The notes below the pieces were generated by a model. The model worked only from the letters and a program-made list of their open reading frames with translations. It was not told the origin of the DNA and searched no databases. DNA of 64,000 nt from positions 2,418,001-2,482,000 of the forward strand of contig NZ_CP015600.1 of NCBI RefSeq assembly GCF_001647715.1, in the 5' to 3' direction. Each line of letters opens with the position of its first letter. Positions within the stretch are counted from its first letter, which is position 1. This document shows, piece after piece, positions 7,357 to 18,624 of the stretch. Both the position numbers and the translations under genes were made by a program. Origin of the DNA: Pseudomonas antarctica (GTDB lineage Bacteria; Pseudomonadota; Gammaproteobacteria; Pseudomonadales; Pseudomonadaceae).

Positions 7357-9189
7357 TCAGGCTTCGTTCTGCCGCAGGCGCTTGTAAAGCGTATTGCGAC
7401 TGACCCCCAGTTCCCGCGCGAGGTGGGAAATATTCCCGCCCGCCGCCTTCAGGCGTTGTGTCAGGTCGGTGTTGTCATCCAGAAACTCATGGGTGGGCAA
7501 CGGCGTCGGCCCCTTCAGATCGACAAAAAAATCATCCGGCAGATGCTCCGGGCGCACCGGCTGTTCCTCGGCCATCGCCAGCGCCACCTGCAACACACTG
7601 CTGACCTGACGCAAATTCCCCGGCCACGGGTGCTGCTCAAACAGTGCCAGCACCTCGGCACTCAGCCCGGCCCACTGGGTCGGTTCGCGGTGTTGCTGCC
7701 ACAACTGCTGGAACAGCGCCTGTTTGTCGGTGCGCTCGCGCAATGGCGGTAATTCCAGGGTCAGGCCGCCGATGCGGTAAAACAGATCCTCACGAAAGCG
7801 CCCGGCCTGCACCCATTCGCGCAGCGCACGGTTAGTGGCGGAAATGATCCGCAAGTCCACCGGGAACAGCTCGCTGCTGCCCACCGGCTGCACACAGCGT
7901 TCCTGTAATACGCGCAGCAAGCGGGCCTGGGTCGGCAGCGGCATATCGCCAATTTCGTCGAGAAACAGGGTGCCTTTATCGGCTTTGCGGATCAGGCCGA
8001 TGCTGCCTTTTTGGTTGGCGCCGGTGAAGGCGCCTTTTTCGTAGCCGAACAGCTCCGATTCCACCAACTCGGCCGGAATCGCCGCACAGTTCACGGCGAT
8101 AAACGCCTGCCGGCTGCGCGAACTGGCCTGGTGCAGGGCTTTGACGAAGACCTCTTTGCCCACGCCGGTCTCGCCGTGGATCAGCAGTGGAATGTCCTTT
8201 TCCAGTAACCGCTCGGCCTGGCGCACGGCTTTTTCAACACGGGTGTCGCCAAAGTGCAGGGTCTTGAGACTGATCGGGGCCGGCGTCGCCGGGGGTGGAG
8301 CGCTGGGCTTGGGTTCACTGAAGACGCGCGCCTGCACCGGCATTTTCCTTGGCCGCTTCAATAAACACTGGAACCGGTTGCGCCCGGCCGCCTGCAGGGA
8401 GAAGGGCAGCCCCTCCGGCTGATTGAGCAATTCCAGCAACGACACCTTGAACAAACTGTCGATCAGCACCCGCGACAAACTGATGCCCAGCAAGTTATCG
8501 GCGCGGCGGTTGGCCGACAGCACCTGGCCGCTATCATCAAAGATAAGCAGGCCCGCCCATTGGCTGTCGAGGTTGTTCAGGCCGGTGTTGAAGGTCAGTT
8601 GAAAATGCTCGCCGCGAAACAGGTTGAGGATCAGCCGGTTTTCCACGGTCTGGCTCATCATCTTGACCATGCCCAGGGTGTGGGAGGGCGGCAGGTAGCT
8701 GTCGCTGGACACATCCAGCACCGCAATGATTTCGCGCTGGGCATCGAAGATCGGCGCCGCCGAGCCGGTCATGAAACGGTTGGCTTTAAGGAAGTGTTCG
8801 TCGTGCTCGATATGCACCGCCTGGGCACACGCCAGCGCAGTGCCGATGGCATTGGTGCCGCTGGAGCGCTCCCGCCAACTGGCGCCGGCATTGAACCCCC
8901 GCGCCAGTTTCGGCTCGATAAACCGCTGGGTGCCCCACGACGTCAGGACCTGGCCCTGGTTGTCGGCCAGCATGATCAGGCAGTTGGAATTGCTCAGGAT
9001 GTTTTCGTAGTAGGGCAGCACTTCCTGATGGGTGGTTTGCACCAGGGAATGCTGGCTTTCCAGCAATTGGCTGATGCCTTCGGCAGGCAGTTGGTCGAAG
9101 CTCGGTGTGCTCTGGTGGTCCAGGCCAAATGCGCGGCAACGGCGCCAGGAATCCTGGATAAGGGTGTCGTGAGCCAGGGGTTCGGCCAT
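7357..9189 (-). CDS. Sigma54-dependent Fis-type activator with GAF domain (AcoR class)
   Basis: Enhancer-binding protein of 610 residues that drives sigma54 promoters. An N-terminal GAF-like sensor (WRERSSGTNAIGTALACAQA, with FMTGSAAPIFDAQREIIAVL) and a PAS-like linker precede the AAA+ domain with Walker A GETGVGKE, the GAFTGA loop that contacts sigma54 (ELFGYEKGAFTGA), and Walker B GTLFLDEIGD. A Fis helix-turn-helix closes the protein (NISHLARELGVSRNTLYKRL). The ATG at 9189 (MAEPLAHDTLIQDSW) is chosen over an upstream in-frame start because family members begin with this SWRRC helix. It is divergent from the glycerol-type ABC operon and very likely its activator, since a -24/-12 promoter and repeat array lie between them. 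It replaces the DeoR-type GlpR found with this transporter in rhizobia. Confidence 0.93.
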   Translation of the reverse strand: MAEPLAHDTLIQDSWRRCRAFGLDHQSTPSFDQLPAEGISQLLESQHSLVQTTHQEVLPYYENILSNSNCLIMLADNQGQVLTSWGTQRFIEPKLARGFNAGASWRERSSGTNAIGTALACAQAVHIEHDEHFLKANRFMTGSAAPIFDAQREIIAVLDVSSDSYLPPSHTLGMVKMMSQTVENRLILNLFRGEHFQLTFNTGLNNLDSQWAGLLIFDDSGQVLSANRRADNLLGISLSRVLIDSLFKVSLLELLNQPEGLPFSLQAAGRNRFQCLLKRPRKMPVQARVFSEPKPSAPPPATPAPISLKTLHFGDTRVEKAVRQAERLLEKDIPLLIHGETGVGKEVFVKALHQASSRSRQAFIAVNCAAIPAELVESELFGYEKGAFTGANQKGSIGLIRKADKGTLFLDEIGDMPLPTQARLLRVLQERCVQPVGSSELFPVDLRIISATNRALREWVQAGRFREDLFYRIGGLTLELPPLRERTDKQALFQQLWQQHREPTQWAGLSAEVLALFEQHPWPGNLRQVSSVLQVALAMAEEQPVRPEHLPDDFFVDLKGPTPLPTHEFLDDNTDLTQRLKAAGGNISHLARELGVSRNTLYKRLRQNEA

Positions 9190-9282
9190 GAGGGCGACCT
9201 TCTTTTTATTGTTATGGAGTCTTGCAAACGCTACCTGGAGGAACAGGTTCAAAAATTTAGATCTGTGTCGCCAATCAATTGT

Positions 9283-9362
9283 TGTTCAGAACTGTTCATT
9301 GTCAACCTCGCGCCTGTTCAGTTGTTCAGCCTCGGTTGTTCAGTTGTGTTCACGCTTGAACA
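9283..9362 (+). promoter_or_regulatory. TGTTCA repeat array, probable activator binding region
   Basis: Six direct TGTTCA copies start at 9283, 9293, 9315, 9323, 9337 and 9347. One inverted copy, TGAACA, at 9357-9362 pairs with the last to give TGTTCA-N4-TGAACA. Two pairs are spaced exactly 10 bases, one helical turn. The array sits 45-140 bases upstream of a -24/-12 element, the usual place for the upstream activating sequence of a sigma54 activator. That the divergently encoded AcoR-class protein binds it is inference. Confidence 0.65.
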
Positions 9363-9406
9363 GCGTATTGCGCCCATTTCCTTACAGATCAACCACCTGC
9401 CGCTTC

Positions 9407-9422
9407 TGGCACGAAACTCGCT
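9407..9422 (+). promoter_or_regulatory. Sigma54 (-24/-12) promoter of the glycerol-type ABC operon
   Basis: TGGCACGAAACTCGCT matches the consensus TGGCACG-N4-TTGCT with one mismatch (TCGCT) and has the invariant GG and GC exactly 10 bases apart. It lies 45 bases before the first ATG of the operon and directly downstream of the TGTTCA array. Confidence 0.8.
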
Positions 9423-9466
9423 CTGCATCGTTGCCAGATTCATTCCAATAATAAAAAGGGCGTGTC

Positions 9467-10560
9467 ATGTCATTGACTCTGGAACATGTCTCCCGCGTCG
9501 TCGAAGGCCAAACCTGGATCGACGACGCCAACCTGCGTTTTGAAGCCGGTTCCTTCAACGTATTGCTCGGCCGTACCCTGTCCGGCAAGACCAGCCTGAT
9601 GCGCCTGATGGCTGGCCTGGACAAGCCCGACAGCGGGCGCATCCTGATGAATGGCGTGGATGTCACGCAAAAGCCGGTGCGCCTGCGCAACGTGTCGATG
9701 GTCTACCAGCAGTTCATCAATTACCCGACCATGACCGTGTTCGAAAACATCGCCTCGCCGTTGCGCCAGGCCGGTGTGTCCAACGAGCTGATCCAGAGCA
9801 AAGTGCTGGAAACCGCGAAGATGCTGCGCATCGAGAAATTCCTCCAGCGCCACCCACTCGAACTGTCCGGTGGCCAGCAGCAGCGCACGGCCATGGCCCG
9901 CGCGTTGGTGAAAGATGCCGAGTTGATCCTGTTCGATGAGCCGCTGGTGAACCTGGACTACAAGCTGCGTGAAGAACTGCGTCAGGAAATGCGCGAACTG
10001 TTCAAGGCCCGCCACACCATCGCGATCTATGCCACCACCGAGCCCAACGAGGCGCTGGCCCTGGGCGGCACCACCACCATCCTCCACGAAGGCCGGGTGA
10101 TCCAAAGCGGCAAGGCCGCCGAGGTGTATCACCAGCCGCAGACCGTGCTGGCGGCCGAGCTGTTTTCCGAACCGCCGATCAACCTGATGCCCGGGCGTAT
10201 CAGCGGCAATGAAGTGAGCTTCGCCGATGTCGTGCACTTCCCGCTGAACGTCGACCTGCGCCCCATCGGCGAAGGCGAGTTCCGCTTTGGCGTGCGCCCC
10301 AGCCATATCAGCCTGGTGCCGAGCAACGACGATGACCTGGAGCTGGCGGTGACCGTGGAGGTCGCGGAGATCAGCGGCTCGGAAACCTTCCTGCATGTGC
10401 GCAGCGAACACTTCCTGCTGGTGCTGCACCTGCCGGGGGTGCATGAGTACGACGTCGACGCACCGATCCGCGTGTATATCCCCACCCATAAACTGTTTGT
10501 GTTCGATGGTCAGGGCCGTTTGGTCCAGGCACCCGGGCGCCGTGTCGCGAGGGTTGCCTG

Positions 10561-10561
<1 letters not shown>
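9467..10561 (+). CDS. glpS: ABC importer ATPase, GlpS-type (glycerol transporter)
   Basis: One of two different ATPases energising a MalK-class importer. The 364 residues contain Walker A GRTLSGKT (35-42), Q-loop VYQQ (about 81), signature LSGGQ (133-137), Walker B ILFDEP (D157) and a C-terminal TOBE/regulatory domain. The switch histidine position reads YATTEP (Thr191) where functional homologues have THD, so this subunit probably lacks the H-loop. The gene order that follows is that of the Rhizobium glpSTPQUV glycerol importer; note that glpT and glpQ in that scheme are not the E. coli genes of the same name. It overlaps the next gene by one base. Confidence 0.9.
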
Positions 10562-12521
<1,960 letters not shown>

Positions 12522-12531
12522 GGCCGCCAAC

Positions 12532-13332
12532 ATGAGCAAGCGCAAGGTCGTACCGTTGCTGATCTACATCCTGTTCCTGTTGGTGCCGATCTACTGGCTG
12601 CTGAACATGTCGTTCAAGAGCAACACCGAAATCCTCGGCGGGCTGACGCTGTTTCCGCAGGACTTCACCCTTGCCAACTACAAGGTGATCTTCACTGACC
12701 CGAGCTGGTACACCGGCTACCTCAACTCACTGTATTACGTGAGCTTGAACACGGTGATTTCTCTGAGTGTGGCGCTGCCGGCGGCCTATGCGTTTTCGCG
12801 CTATCGCTTTCTGGGCGACAAACACTTGTTTTTCTGGCTGCTGACCAACCGCATGGCGCCTCCGGCGGTGTTCTTGCTGCCGTTTTTCCAGCTGTATTCG
12901 TCTATCGGCCTGTTCGATACGCATATCGCGGTGGCGTTGGCGCATTGCTTGTTCAACGTGCCGTTGGCGGTGTGGATTCTTGAAGGCTTCATGTCCGGCG
13001 TGCCTAAGGAAATCGACGAAACCGCCTACATCGACGGCTACAGCTTTCCCAAGTTTTTCGTGAAGATTTTTATCCCGCTGATCGGTTCCGGCATTGGCGT
13101 CACCGCGTTTTTCTGCTTCATGTTTTCCTGGGTCGAACTGCTGCTGGCGCGCACCCTGACCTCGGTTAACGCCAAGCCTATCGCCGCGGTGATGACCCGT
13201 ACGGTGTCGGCATCGGGTATCGATTGGGGCGTACTGGCGGCGGCGGGGGTGTTGACCATCCTGCCCGGCATGCTGGTGATCTGGTTTGTTCGCAACCACG
13301 TGGCCAAGGGCTTTGCCCTGGGCCGGGTCTAA
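12532..13332 (+). CDS. glpQ: ABC importer permease, GlpQ-type
   Basis: Second permease, 266 residues, with six predicted helices. The first starts VVPLLIYILFLLVPIYWLL, and the EAA-loop region reads IDETAYIDGYSFPKFFVKIF. MalG-class permeases of carbohydrate and polyol importers share this layout. It begins 10 bases after the first permease and is followed eight bases later by the DUF2160 gene. The assignment to glycerol rests on the whole operon order rather than on this sequence alone. Confidence 0.9.
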   Translation: MSKRKVVPLLIYILFLLVPIYWLLNMSFKSNTEILGGLTLFPQDFTLANYKVIFTDPSWYTGYLNSLYYVSLNTVISLSVALPAAYAFSRYRFLGDKHLFFWLLTNRMAPPAVFLLPFFQLYSSIGLFDTHIAVALAHCLFNVPLAVWILEGFMSGVPKEIDETAYIDGYSFPKFFVKIFIPLIGSGIGVTAFFCFMFSWVELLLARTLTSVNAKPIAAVMTRTVSASGIDWGVLAAAGVLTILPGMLVIWFVRNHVAKGFALGRV

Positions 13333-13340
13333 AGGAGTCG

Positions 13341-13616
13341 ATGATGGAATGGATGGCCTGGACCACCCCCACCGCGTTGTTCTTTGCGGCGATTGGCCTG
13401 TTGCTGGTGGGCATGACCACCTGGGAACTGCGCTCGCCGAGTATCCCGCGGCGCGGTTTGTTGCCGATCAGCACCACCCGTGGTGATCGCTTGTTTATCG
13501 GTCTTCTCGGCAGCGCCTACCTGCATCTGCTGGTGATCGGCGTAACCGGCTGGAGCATCTGGGTGGCGACCGCGCTGTCCCTGGTGTGGCTGTTGTGTGT
13601 GATGCGTTGGGGCTAG
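13341..13616 (+). CDS. DUF2160 small membrane protein of the glycerol-type importer
   Basis: 91-residue integral membrane protein with three hydrophobic segments (PTALFFAAIGLLLVGMTTWE, RLFIGLLGSAYLHLLVIGVT, WVATALSLVWLLC). DUF2160 members are found almost only between the permease and binding-protein genes of this importer type; I believe it corresponds to GlpU, function unknown. The AAAGGAG ribosome-binding site is ideally placed for the tandem ATGATG at 13341. An in-frame extension back to 13224 lies within the permease gene and is rejected. Confidence 0.85.
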   Translation: MMEWMAWTTPTALFFAAIGLLLVGMTTWELRSPSIPRRGLLPISTTRGDRLFIGLLGSAYLHLLVIGVTGWSIWVATALSLVWLLCVMRWG

Positions 13617-13647
13617 TGCTCCGTGAATAAACAACCAGGAGGTCTCT

Positions 13648-15390
13648 ATGTTGAATAAAAACAATAAGCTGCGACATAGCATTTCATTGGCCGCCGTACT
13701 GGCCCTCAGCGGTTTGAGCGCTACGGCCTGGGCCGATGCGTATGAAGATGCCGCGAAAAAATGGATCGGCAGCGAATTCAAACCGTCCACGCTGACGGCC
13801 GATCAGCAGCTCGAAGAGTTGAAGTGGTTTATCAAGGCGTCGGAACCGTTCCGTGGGATGAAGATCAACGTGGTGTCGGAAACCCTCACCACCCACGAGT
13901 ACGAATCCAAGGTGCTGGCCAAGGCCTTCAGCGAAATCACCGGCATCAAGCTGACCCACGACCTGCTGCAGGAAGGCGACGTGGTGGAGAAGCTGCAAAC
14001 CCAGATGCAGTCCGACAAGAATATCTATGACGGCTGGGTCAACGATTCCGACTTGATCGGTACGCACTTTCGCTATGGAAAAACTGAATCCATCACCGAC
14101 CTGATGGCCAATGAAGGCAAGGACTTCACCTCACCGACCCTGGATATCAAGGACTTTATCGGCCTCTCCTTCACCACGGCGCCGGACGGCAAGATCTATC
14201 AATTGCCCGACCAGCAATTTGCCAACCTCTATTGGTTCCGCGCTGACTGGTTCGAGCGCCCGGAGCTGAAAGCCAAGTTCAAGGAAAAATACGGTTACGA
14301 CCTCGGCGTGCCGGTGAACTGGTCGGCCTATGAAGACATCGCCAAATTTTTCAGCGAGGACGTCAAGGAAATCGACGGCAAGCGTATCTACGGGCACATG
14401 GACTACGGCAAGAAAGACCCGTCCCTGGGCTGGCGCTTCACCGATGCCTGGTTCTCCATGGCCGGTGGCGGCGACAAAGGCCTGCCCAACGGTTTGCCGG
14501 TGGACGAGTGGGGCATTCGCGTGGAGGACTGCCACCCGGTGGGCTCCAGCGTAACGCGCGGCGGCGACACCAACGGCCCGGCGGCGGTGTTCGCCACGCA
14601 AAAATACGTGGACTGGATGAAAGCCTACGCACCACCGGAAGCGGCGGGCATGACCTTCTCCGAATCCGGCCCGGTGCCGTCCCAAGGCAACATCGCCCAA
14701 CAAATTTTCTGGTACACCGCCTTCACCGCCGACATGACCAAGCCGGGTTTGCCGGTGGTGAACGCCGACGGTACGCCGAAATGGCGCATGGCCCCCTCGC
14801 CAGTCGGGCCTTATTGGGAAAAGGGCATGAAGAAGGGCTATCAGGACGTGGGCTCCTGGACCTTCCTCAAGTCGACACCTGAGAAGCAAAAACTCGCGGC
14901 CTGGCTCTACGCGCAGTTCGTCACCTCAAAAACCGTCTCGCTGAAGAAAACCATCGTCGGCCTGACGCCGATTCGTGAGTCCGACATCAACTCTCAGGCG
15001 ATGACCGACCTGGCGCCGAAACTCGGTGGTTTGGTGGAGTTCTACCGCAGCCCGGCCCGGGTGGAGTGGACCCCGACCGGCACCAACGTGCCGGACTACC
15101 CACGCCTGGCGCAACTGTGGTGGAGCAACATCGCGGCCGCCGCCAGCGGCGAGAAAACCCCGCAACAGGCGCTGGACAACCTGGCCAAGGAGCAGGACGC
15201 GATCATGACGCGCCTGGAACGCTCCAAGGTGCAGCCGGTGTGTGGCCCGAAAATGAACCCCGAGCGTGATGCCCAATACTGGTTCGACCAGCCGGGCGCG
15301 CCGAAGCCGAAACTGGCCAACGAGAAACCGAAAGGGGAAACCGTGAGTTACAACGACTTGCTCAAACAGTGGGAGGCGGCGCGTCAGTAA
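13648..15390 (+). CDS. glpV: Periplasmic binding protein of glycerol-type importer (GlpV-like)
   Basis: 580-residue extracellular solute-binding protein, unusually long for the class but normal for GlpV. A signal peptide (NKLRHSISLAAVLALSGLSA then TAWA-D) targets it to the periplasm. Segments typical of the family include FSEITGIKLTHDLLQEGDVV, the WFRADWF helix and GWRFTDAWFSMAGGGDKGL. It has its own strong ribosome-binding site (CAGGAGG) 31 bases after the DUF2160 gene, consistent with high expression. A REP-type element follows the stop codon and may protect the transcript. Confidence 0.92.
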   Translation: MLNKNNKLRHSISLAAVLALSGLSATAWADAYEDAAKKWIGSEFKPSTLTADQQLEELKWFIKASEPFRGMKINVVSETLTTHEYESKVLAKAFSEITGIKLTHDLLQEGDVVEKLQTQMQSDKNIYDGWVNDSDLIGTHFRYGKTESITDLMANEGKDFTSPTLDIKDFIGLSFTTAPDGKIYQLPDQQFANLYWFRADWFERPELKAKFKEKYGYDLGVPVNWSAYEDIAKFFSEDVKEIDGKRIYGHMDYGKKDPSLGWRFTDAWFSMAGGGDKGLPNGLPVDEWGIRVEDCHPVGSSVTRGGDTNGPAAVFATQKYVDWMKAYAPPEAAGMTFSESGPVPSQGNIAQQIFWYTAFTADMTKPGLPVVNADGTPKWRMAPSPVGPYWEKGMKKGYQDVGSWTFLKSTPEKQKLAAWLYAQFVTSKTVSLKKTIVGLTPIRESDINSQAMTDLAPKLGGLVEFYRSPARVEWTPTGTNVPDYPRLAQLWWSNIAAAASGEKTPQQALDNLAKEQDAIMTRLERSKVQPVCGPKMNPERDAQYWFDQPGAPKPKLANEKPKGETVSYNDLLKQWEAARQ

Positions 15391-15413
15391 CTGATAGGCG
15401 ACAACGCTGTACC

Positions 15414-15506
15414 TGTGGCGAGGGCGCTTGCGCCCGTTGGACTGCGCAGCAGACCCGTTTGTTGGGCCGCTGCGCTGCCCAACGCGGGGTAAGCCCGCTC
15501 GCCACA
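15414..15506. repeat. REP-like inverted element after the importer operon
   Basis: Starts TGTGGCGAGGGCGCTTGCGCCC and ends with CTCGCCACA, with a GC-rich internal hairpin. It is a different REP class from the GTGGGAG type seen elsewhere in the window. Confidence 0.7.
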
Positions 15507-15544
15507 ACAAGTGCCCGCTTTACCAGGGGCGGGGAAACGTTAAG

Positions 15545-15976
15545 TTACGCGCTTGCCTGCGGTTGGATGCGTAATTCCCCGTCCACATCCTTGACCAGTT
15601 CACTGGCCAGAAACAGCGGCGCCAGGCGCTTGTGCAACTGCGGCTCGACGAATTCCTTGACCGTGTCCAGCACCAATACGCCACTGAGCGGCAGCTCGGT
15701 CTTGGTGTACGACAACCAGGCTTTTTTCAGTGCCATCAACACATCGCTGCCCGCCGTTGAGGCGAAGCGGCGGTGGGTGGGTTTGCCGTCAAAGTGGAAG
15801 GTGTGCTGGAACGCATAGCCGGTCTCATCGCCGTTGGCCGCAGCGCAACGCACACAAGTGCAGGGGCCGTCGCCGAAGGCGCTGCGCAGGTAGGTGTTGA
15901 AGTCCACCACGGGCTTGAGTGACAGGCGCTTATCCACCTCGAACAGGTCCCCGGTCATTTTATCGTCAGTGTTCAA
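15545..15976 (-). CDS. Conserved hypothetical cytosolic protein
   Basis: 143 residues, no signal peptide or membrane segment. A CTCVRC motif near residue 40 could bind a metal. The rest is mixed alpha/beta with an aliphatic segment (VLMALKKAWLSYTKTELPLS). I do not recognise a named family. The ATG at 15976 is the first in frame. It converges with the importer operon and is divergent from the RidA gene. Confidence 0.7.
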   Translation of the reverse strand: MNTDDKMTGDLFEVDKRLSLKPVVDFNTYLRSAFGDGPCTCVRCAAANGDETGYAFQHTFHFDGKPTHRRFASTAGSDVLMALKKAWLSYTKTELPLSGVLVLDTVKEFVEPQLHKRLAPLFLASELVKDVDGELRIQPQASA

Positions 15977-16140
15977 CGTCCATTTCCTCGCAGGTTCGGC
16001 AGTCTTTCAAAGCGCGGCACAATACCAGCCGAGCAGCATCCATGGGGATTTTTTGCGCGAACGGTGCTCGCTTCAGTGTTGACGTCCATTCGCCAATGGC
16101 CTTGTTAGAGTTTCCCCAATCAACCCCACAGGAAAACGAC

Positions 16141-16533
16141 ATGAGCACTCAGACTTCTATCTATAACCACGGCGTTGCATGGGAAGAGGGCCACAGCGTC
16201 AGCCAGGGCTATAGCGTCAACGGCACGATTTTCATCGCCGGGCAGTTTTCCCACACGCTGGAAGGCGAATTCGTCGATGGCGACGCCGCTGCGCAAACCC
16301 GCAAGACCTTGGAGAACCTCGATCACGTGTTGGCCGGGTTCGGTGTCGGTCGTTCGAACATCGCCGCCGTGGATATTTTCCTGGTGCACGCCAAGCGCGA
16401 TTTCGAGGCGGTGGTGGCCGTGTGGAAGGACTACATCGGCACGCATCGCCCGGCGGCAACGCTGGTGGGGGTGAACTACCTGGCGTCGGATGCGCAGATC
16501 GTCGAGATCAAGGCCGTGGCCCACGCCGATTGA
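16141..16533 (+). CDS. RidA (YjgF/YER057c/UK114) family protein
   Basis: 130-residue small trimeric enzyme family that hydrolyses reactive enamine/imine intermediates made by PLP enzymes. The family core is visible in FIAGQFSHTLEG, RKTLENLDHVLAGFGV and HRPAATLVGVNYLA, where the family usually has an Arg/Pro-Ala motif at the active-site interface. The ATG at 16141 follows a purine-rich ribosome-binding site (CAGGAAA) and gives normal length; an in-frame extension upstream reads as noise. Its stop abuts the converging LysR gene. Confidence 0.88.
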   Translation: MSTQTSIYNHGVAWEEGHSVSQGYSVNGTIFIAGQFSHTLEGEFVDGDAAAQTRKTLENLDHVLAGFGVGRSNIAAVDIFLVHAKRDFEAVVAVWKDYIGTHRPAATLVGVNYLASDAQIVEIKAVAHAD

Positions 16534-17430
16534 TCAGTCCGGTAGCTGTTCGGCAAGCAGGTCGATAAAGCGCCGTACCCGAGGCTCCAGGTAACGCTTG
16601 CTCGGGTACATGGCCATGATTTCGACGTTGCCGGCGTTGAGGTCGGGCAGCACCGGCAGTAGAAGGCCGTTGGCCAGGTCGTCGGCGATCAGGAAGTCCG
16701 GCAGCAGGGCAATGCCCATGCCTGCCACGGCGGCGTCGCGCAACGCTTCGCCGCTGTCCAGGCGCAGGCGGCTGCGGCCGGGGGCCTTGAGCCATTCGCC
16801 GTGTTCGTCGCGAAAGCGCCAGCTTTGTTTGCGTGTGCGGCTGCTGAAATATAAACAGTCGTGGTGGGCGAGGGCGTCCGTGTCACGAGGTGTGCCGTGT
16901 TCGGCGAGGTAGGTGGGCGATGCGCAAAGCAACGCTCGATAGCGTGCGACTACGCGAGATATCAACTGGCGGTCGGCATGTTCGCCACCAATGCGGATCG
17001 CCAGGTCGAAGCCGTCCTCGACAATATCGGCCATGCGGTCGGTGAAGCTGGCTTCTACTTGCACCTCGGGCCAGGCTTTCAAGTAGGTAGTGAGCAGCGG
17101 CAGGATGACGCGCCGCCCAAAGGCGTCGGGCAGTGTCAGTCGCAATAACCCGCGTGGCGTGCCACTGGGCTGGCCGATGCTGTTTTGCGCGGTGTCGACA
17201 GCGGCAAGAATCTGTAAACCCTGGTCGTAAAGCGCGCGGCCCTCATCGGTCAGGCTCAAGGTGCGGGTGGTGCGGTTCAACAGACGCACCCCCAGGCTGT
17301 CTTCCAGGCGCATCACCGCCTTGCCGGCCGCCGAGCGCGTGAGCCCCATGGCCTGGCCGCCTGCGACAAAGCTGGCGCCATCGACCACGGCCATGAAGAT
17401 CAGCATTTCATTGAGGTTGGTGCGCAGCAT
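16534..17430 (-). CDS. LysR-family transcriptional regulator
   Basis: 298 residues: winged helix-turn-helix at the N-terminus (MAVVDGASFVAGGQAMGLTR then SAAGKAVMRLEDSLGVRLL) and a substrate-binding co-inducer domain. It belongs to the group with the RTTRTLSLTDEG motif and CASPTYLAEHG in the effector domain. The ATG at 17430 is preferred; a GTG at 17442 would add four residues. It is divergent from the orphan binding-protein gene at 17580, which makes that gene its most likely target. Confidence 0.88.
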   Translation of the reverse strand: MLRTNLNEMLIFMAVVDGASFVAGGQAMGLTRSAAGKAVMRLEDSLGVRLLNRTTRTLSLTDEGRALYDQGLQILAAVDTAQNSIGQPSGTPRGLLRLTLPDAFGRRVILPLLTTYLKAWPEVQVEASFTDRMADIVEDGFDLAIRIGGEHADRQLISRVVARYRALLCASPTYLAEHGTPRDTDALAHHDCLYFSSRTRKQSWRFRDEHGEWLKAPGRSRLRLDSGEALRDAAVAGMGIALLPDFLIADDLANGLLLPVLPDLNAGNVEIMAMYPSKRYLEPRVRRFIDLLAEQLPD

Positions 17431-17579
17431 GGGGCGACTCACGGCGGCGAAAGCAGTGGCGCAATATAGCAGCTCGATGCTGTGGATTTATTGCATAAGA
17501 ATAGATCCCGATATTCTTTTCCAGTCTTAAAAATCGCCGCTAGGCTTCATCACCTTCTCGAAAACGCGGCAAATTCCCC

Positions 17580-18593
17580 ATGACCTTCAAGCGTTCCTCC
17601 TTGACCCTGCTGGCCGCGTCCCTCGCGGCCGCGAGTACCTTGCTCAGCCCTGGCGCCCAGGCCGAGGGCAAAATCAGCATCGCCCAACAATTCGGTATCG
17701 GTTACCTGATTCTTGATGTGGTGCGCGACCAGCACCTGATCGAAAAACACGGCAAGGCGCAGGGCCTGGATATCCAGGTGGAGTGGAACAGCATTTCCGG
17801 CGCCACCGCGATGAATGAATCGCTGCTGGCCGGCGCTCTGGACGTGGTGTCGGCCGGTGTACCGCCGATGCTCACCTTGTGGGACCGCACCAAGGGCAAG
17901 CAGAACGTCAAGGCCATCGCCTCCCTGGGCTCGATGCCCAATTACCTGTTGACCAACAACCCGAACGTGAAGAGCCTCCAGGACTTCACCGAGAAAGACC
18001 GCATTGCCGTGCCGGCGGCGGGCGTGGGCTTCCAGTCACGCACGTTGCAGATTGAAACCGCCAAGCAGTTTGGCGATGCCAACTACAAGAAGTTCGACGA
18101 CATCTCCATCAGCCTGGCTCACCCGGACGCCACGGCCGCCTTGATTGCCGGCGGTTCGGAGATCAATTCGCATTTTTCCAGCCCGCCGTTCCAGTACCAG
18201 GAATTGTTGAACCCCAACGTGCACAAGGTGCTCAGTTCCTACGACATTCTGGGCGGGCAGGCGTCGTTCAACGTGCTTTACACCACCGAGAAATTCCACG
18301 ACGAAAACCCCAAGACTTACAAGGCGTTCTACGATGCCCTGGCCGAGGCCGAGCAGATCATCAAGGCCGACAAGCCTGCCGCCGCCAAAACGTATATCCG
18401 TGTAGAAGAATCCAAGTTGCCGTTGGACCTGGTGGAGAAAATCGTCCAGGACCCGGAAATCGACTTCACCATCGTGCCGCAGCGCACCTATATCTATGCC
18501 GAGAAGTTGCAGGCGCTGGGCGTATTGAAGAACAAGGCGGCGAGCTGGAAGGATTACTTCTTTGAAGAGGCCCATGGCGGGAATGGCAGCTGA
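17580..18593 (+). CDS. Orphan NitT/TauT-type periplasmic binding protein
   Basis: 337-residue solute-binding protein of an ABC importer, with a signal peptide (FKRSSLTLLAASLAAASTLL then SPGAQA-E). The fold is the nitrate/sulfonate/taurine class (FGIGYLILDVVRDQHLIEKH, GALDVVSAGVPPMLTLWDRT, EINSHFSSPPFQYQELL). No permease or ATPase gene adjoins, so it must use a transporter encoded elsewhere. The substrate is unknown. The divergent LysR gene is a plausible regulator, and a BIME follows the gene. Confidence 0.85.
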   Translation: MTFKRSSLTLLAASLAAASTLLSPGAQAEGKISIAQQFGIGYLILDVVRDQHLIEKHGKAQGLDIQVEWNSISGATAMNESLLAGALDVVSAGVPPMLTLWDRTKGKQNVKAIASLGSMPNYLLTNNPNVKSLQDFTEKDRIAVPAAGVGFQSRTLQIETAKQFGDANYKKFDDISISLAHPDATAALIAGGSEINSHFSSPPFQYQELLNPNVHKVLSSYDILGGQASFNVLYTTEKFHDENPKTYKAFYDALAEAEQIIKADKPAAAKTYIRVEESKLPLDLVEKIVQDPEIDFTIVPQRTYIYAEKLQALGVLKNKAASWKDYFFEEAHGGNGS

Positions 18594-18624
18594 GTCACCT
18601 GCTTGACTTGAGATACGCACAACT

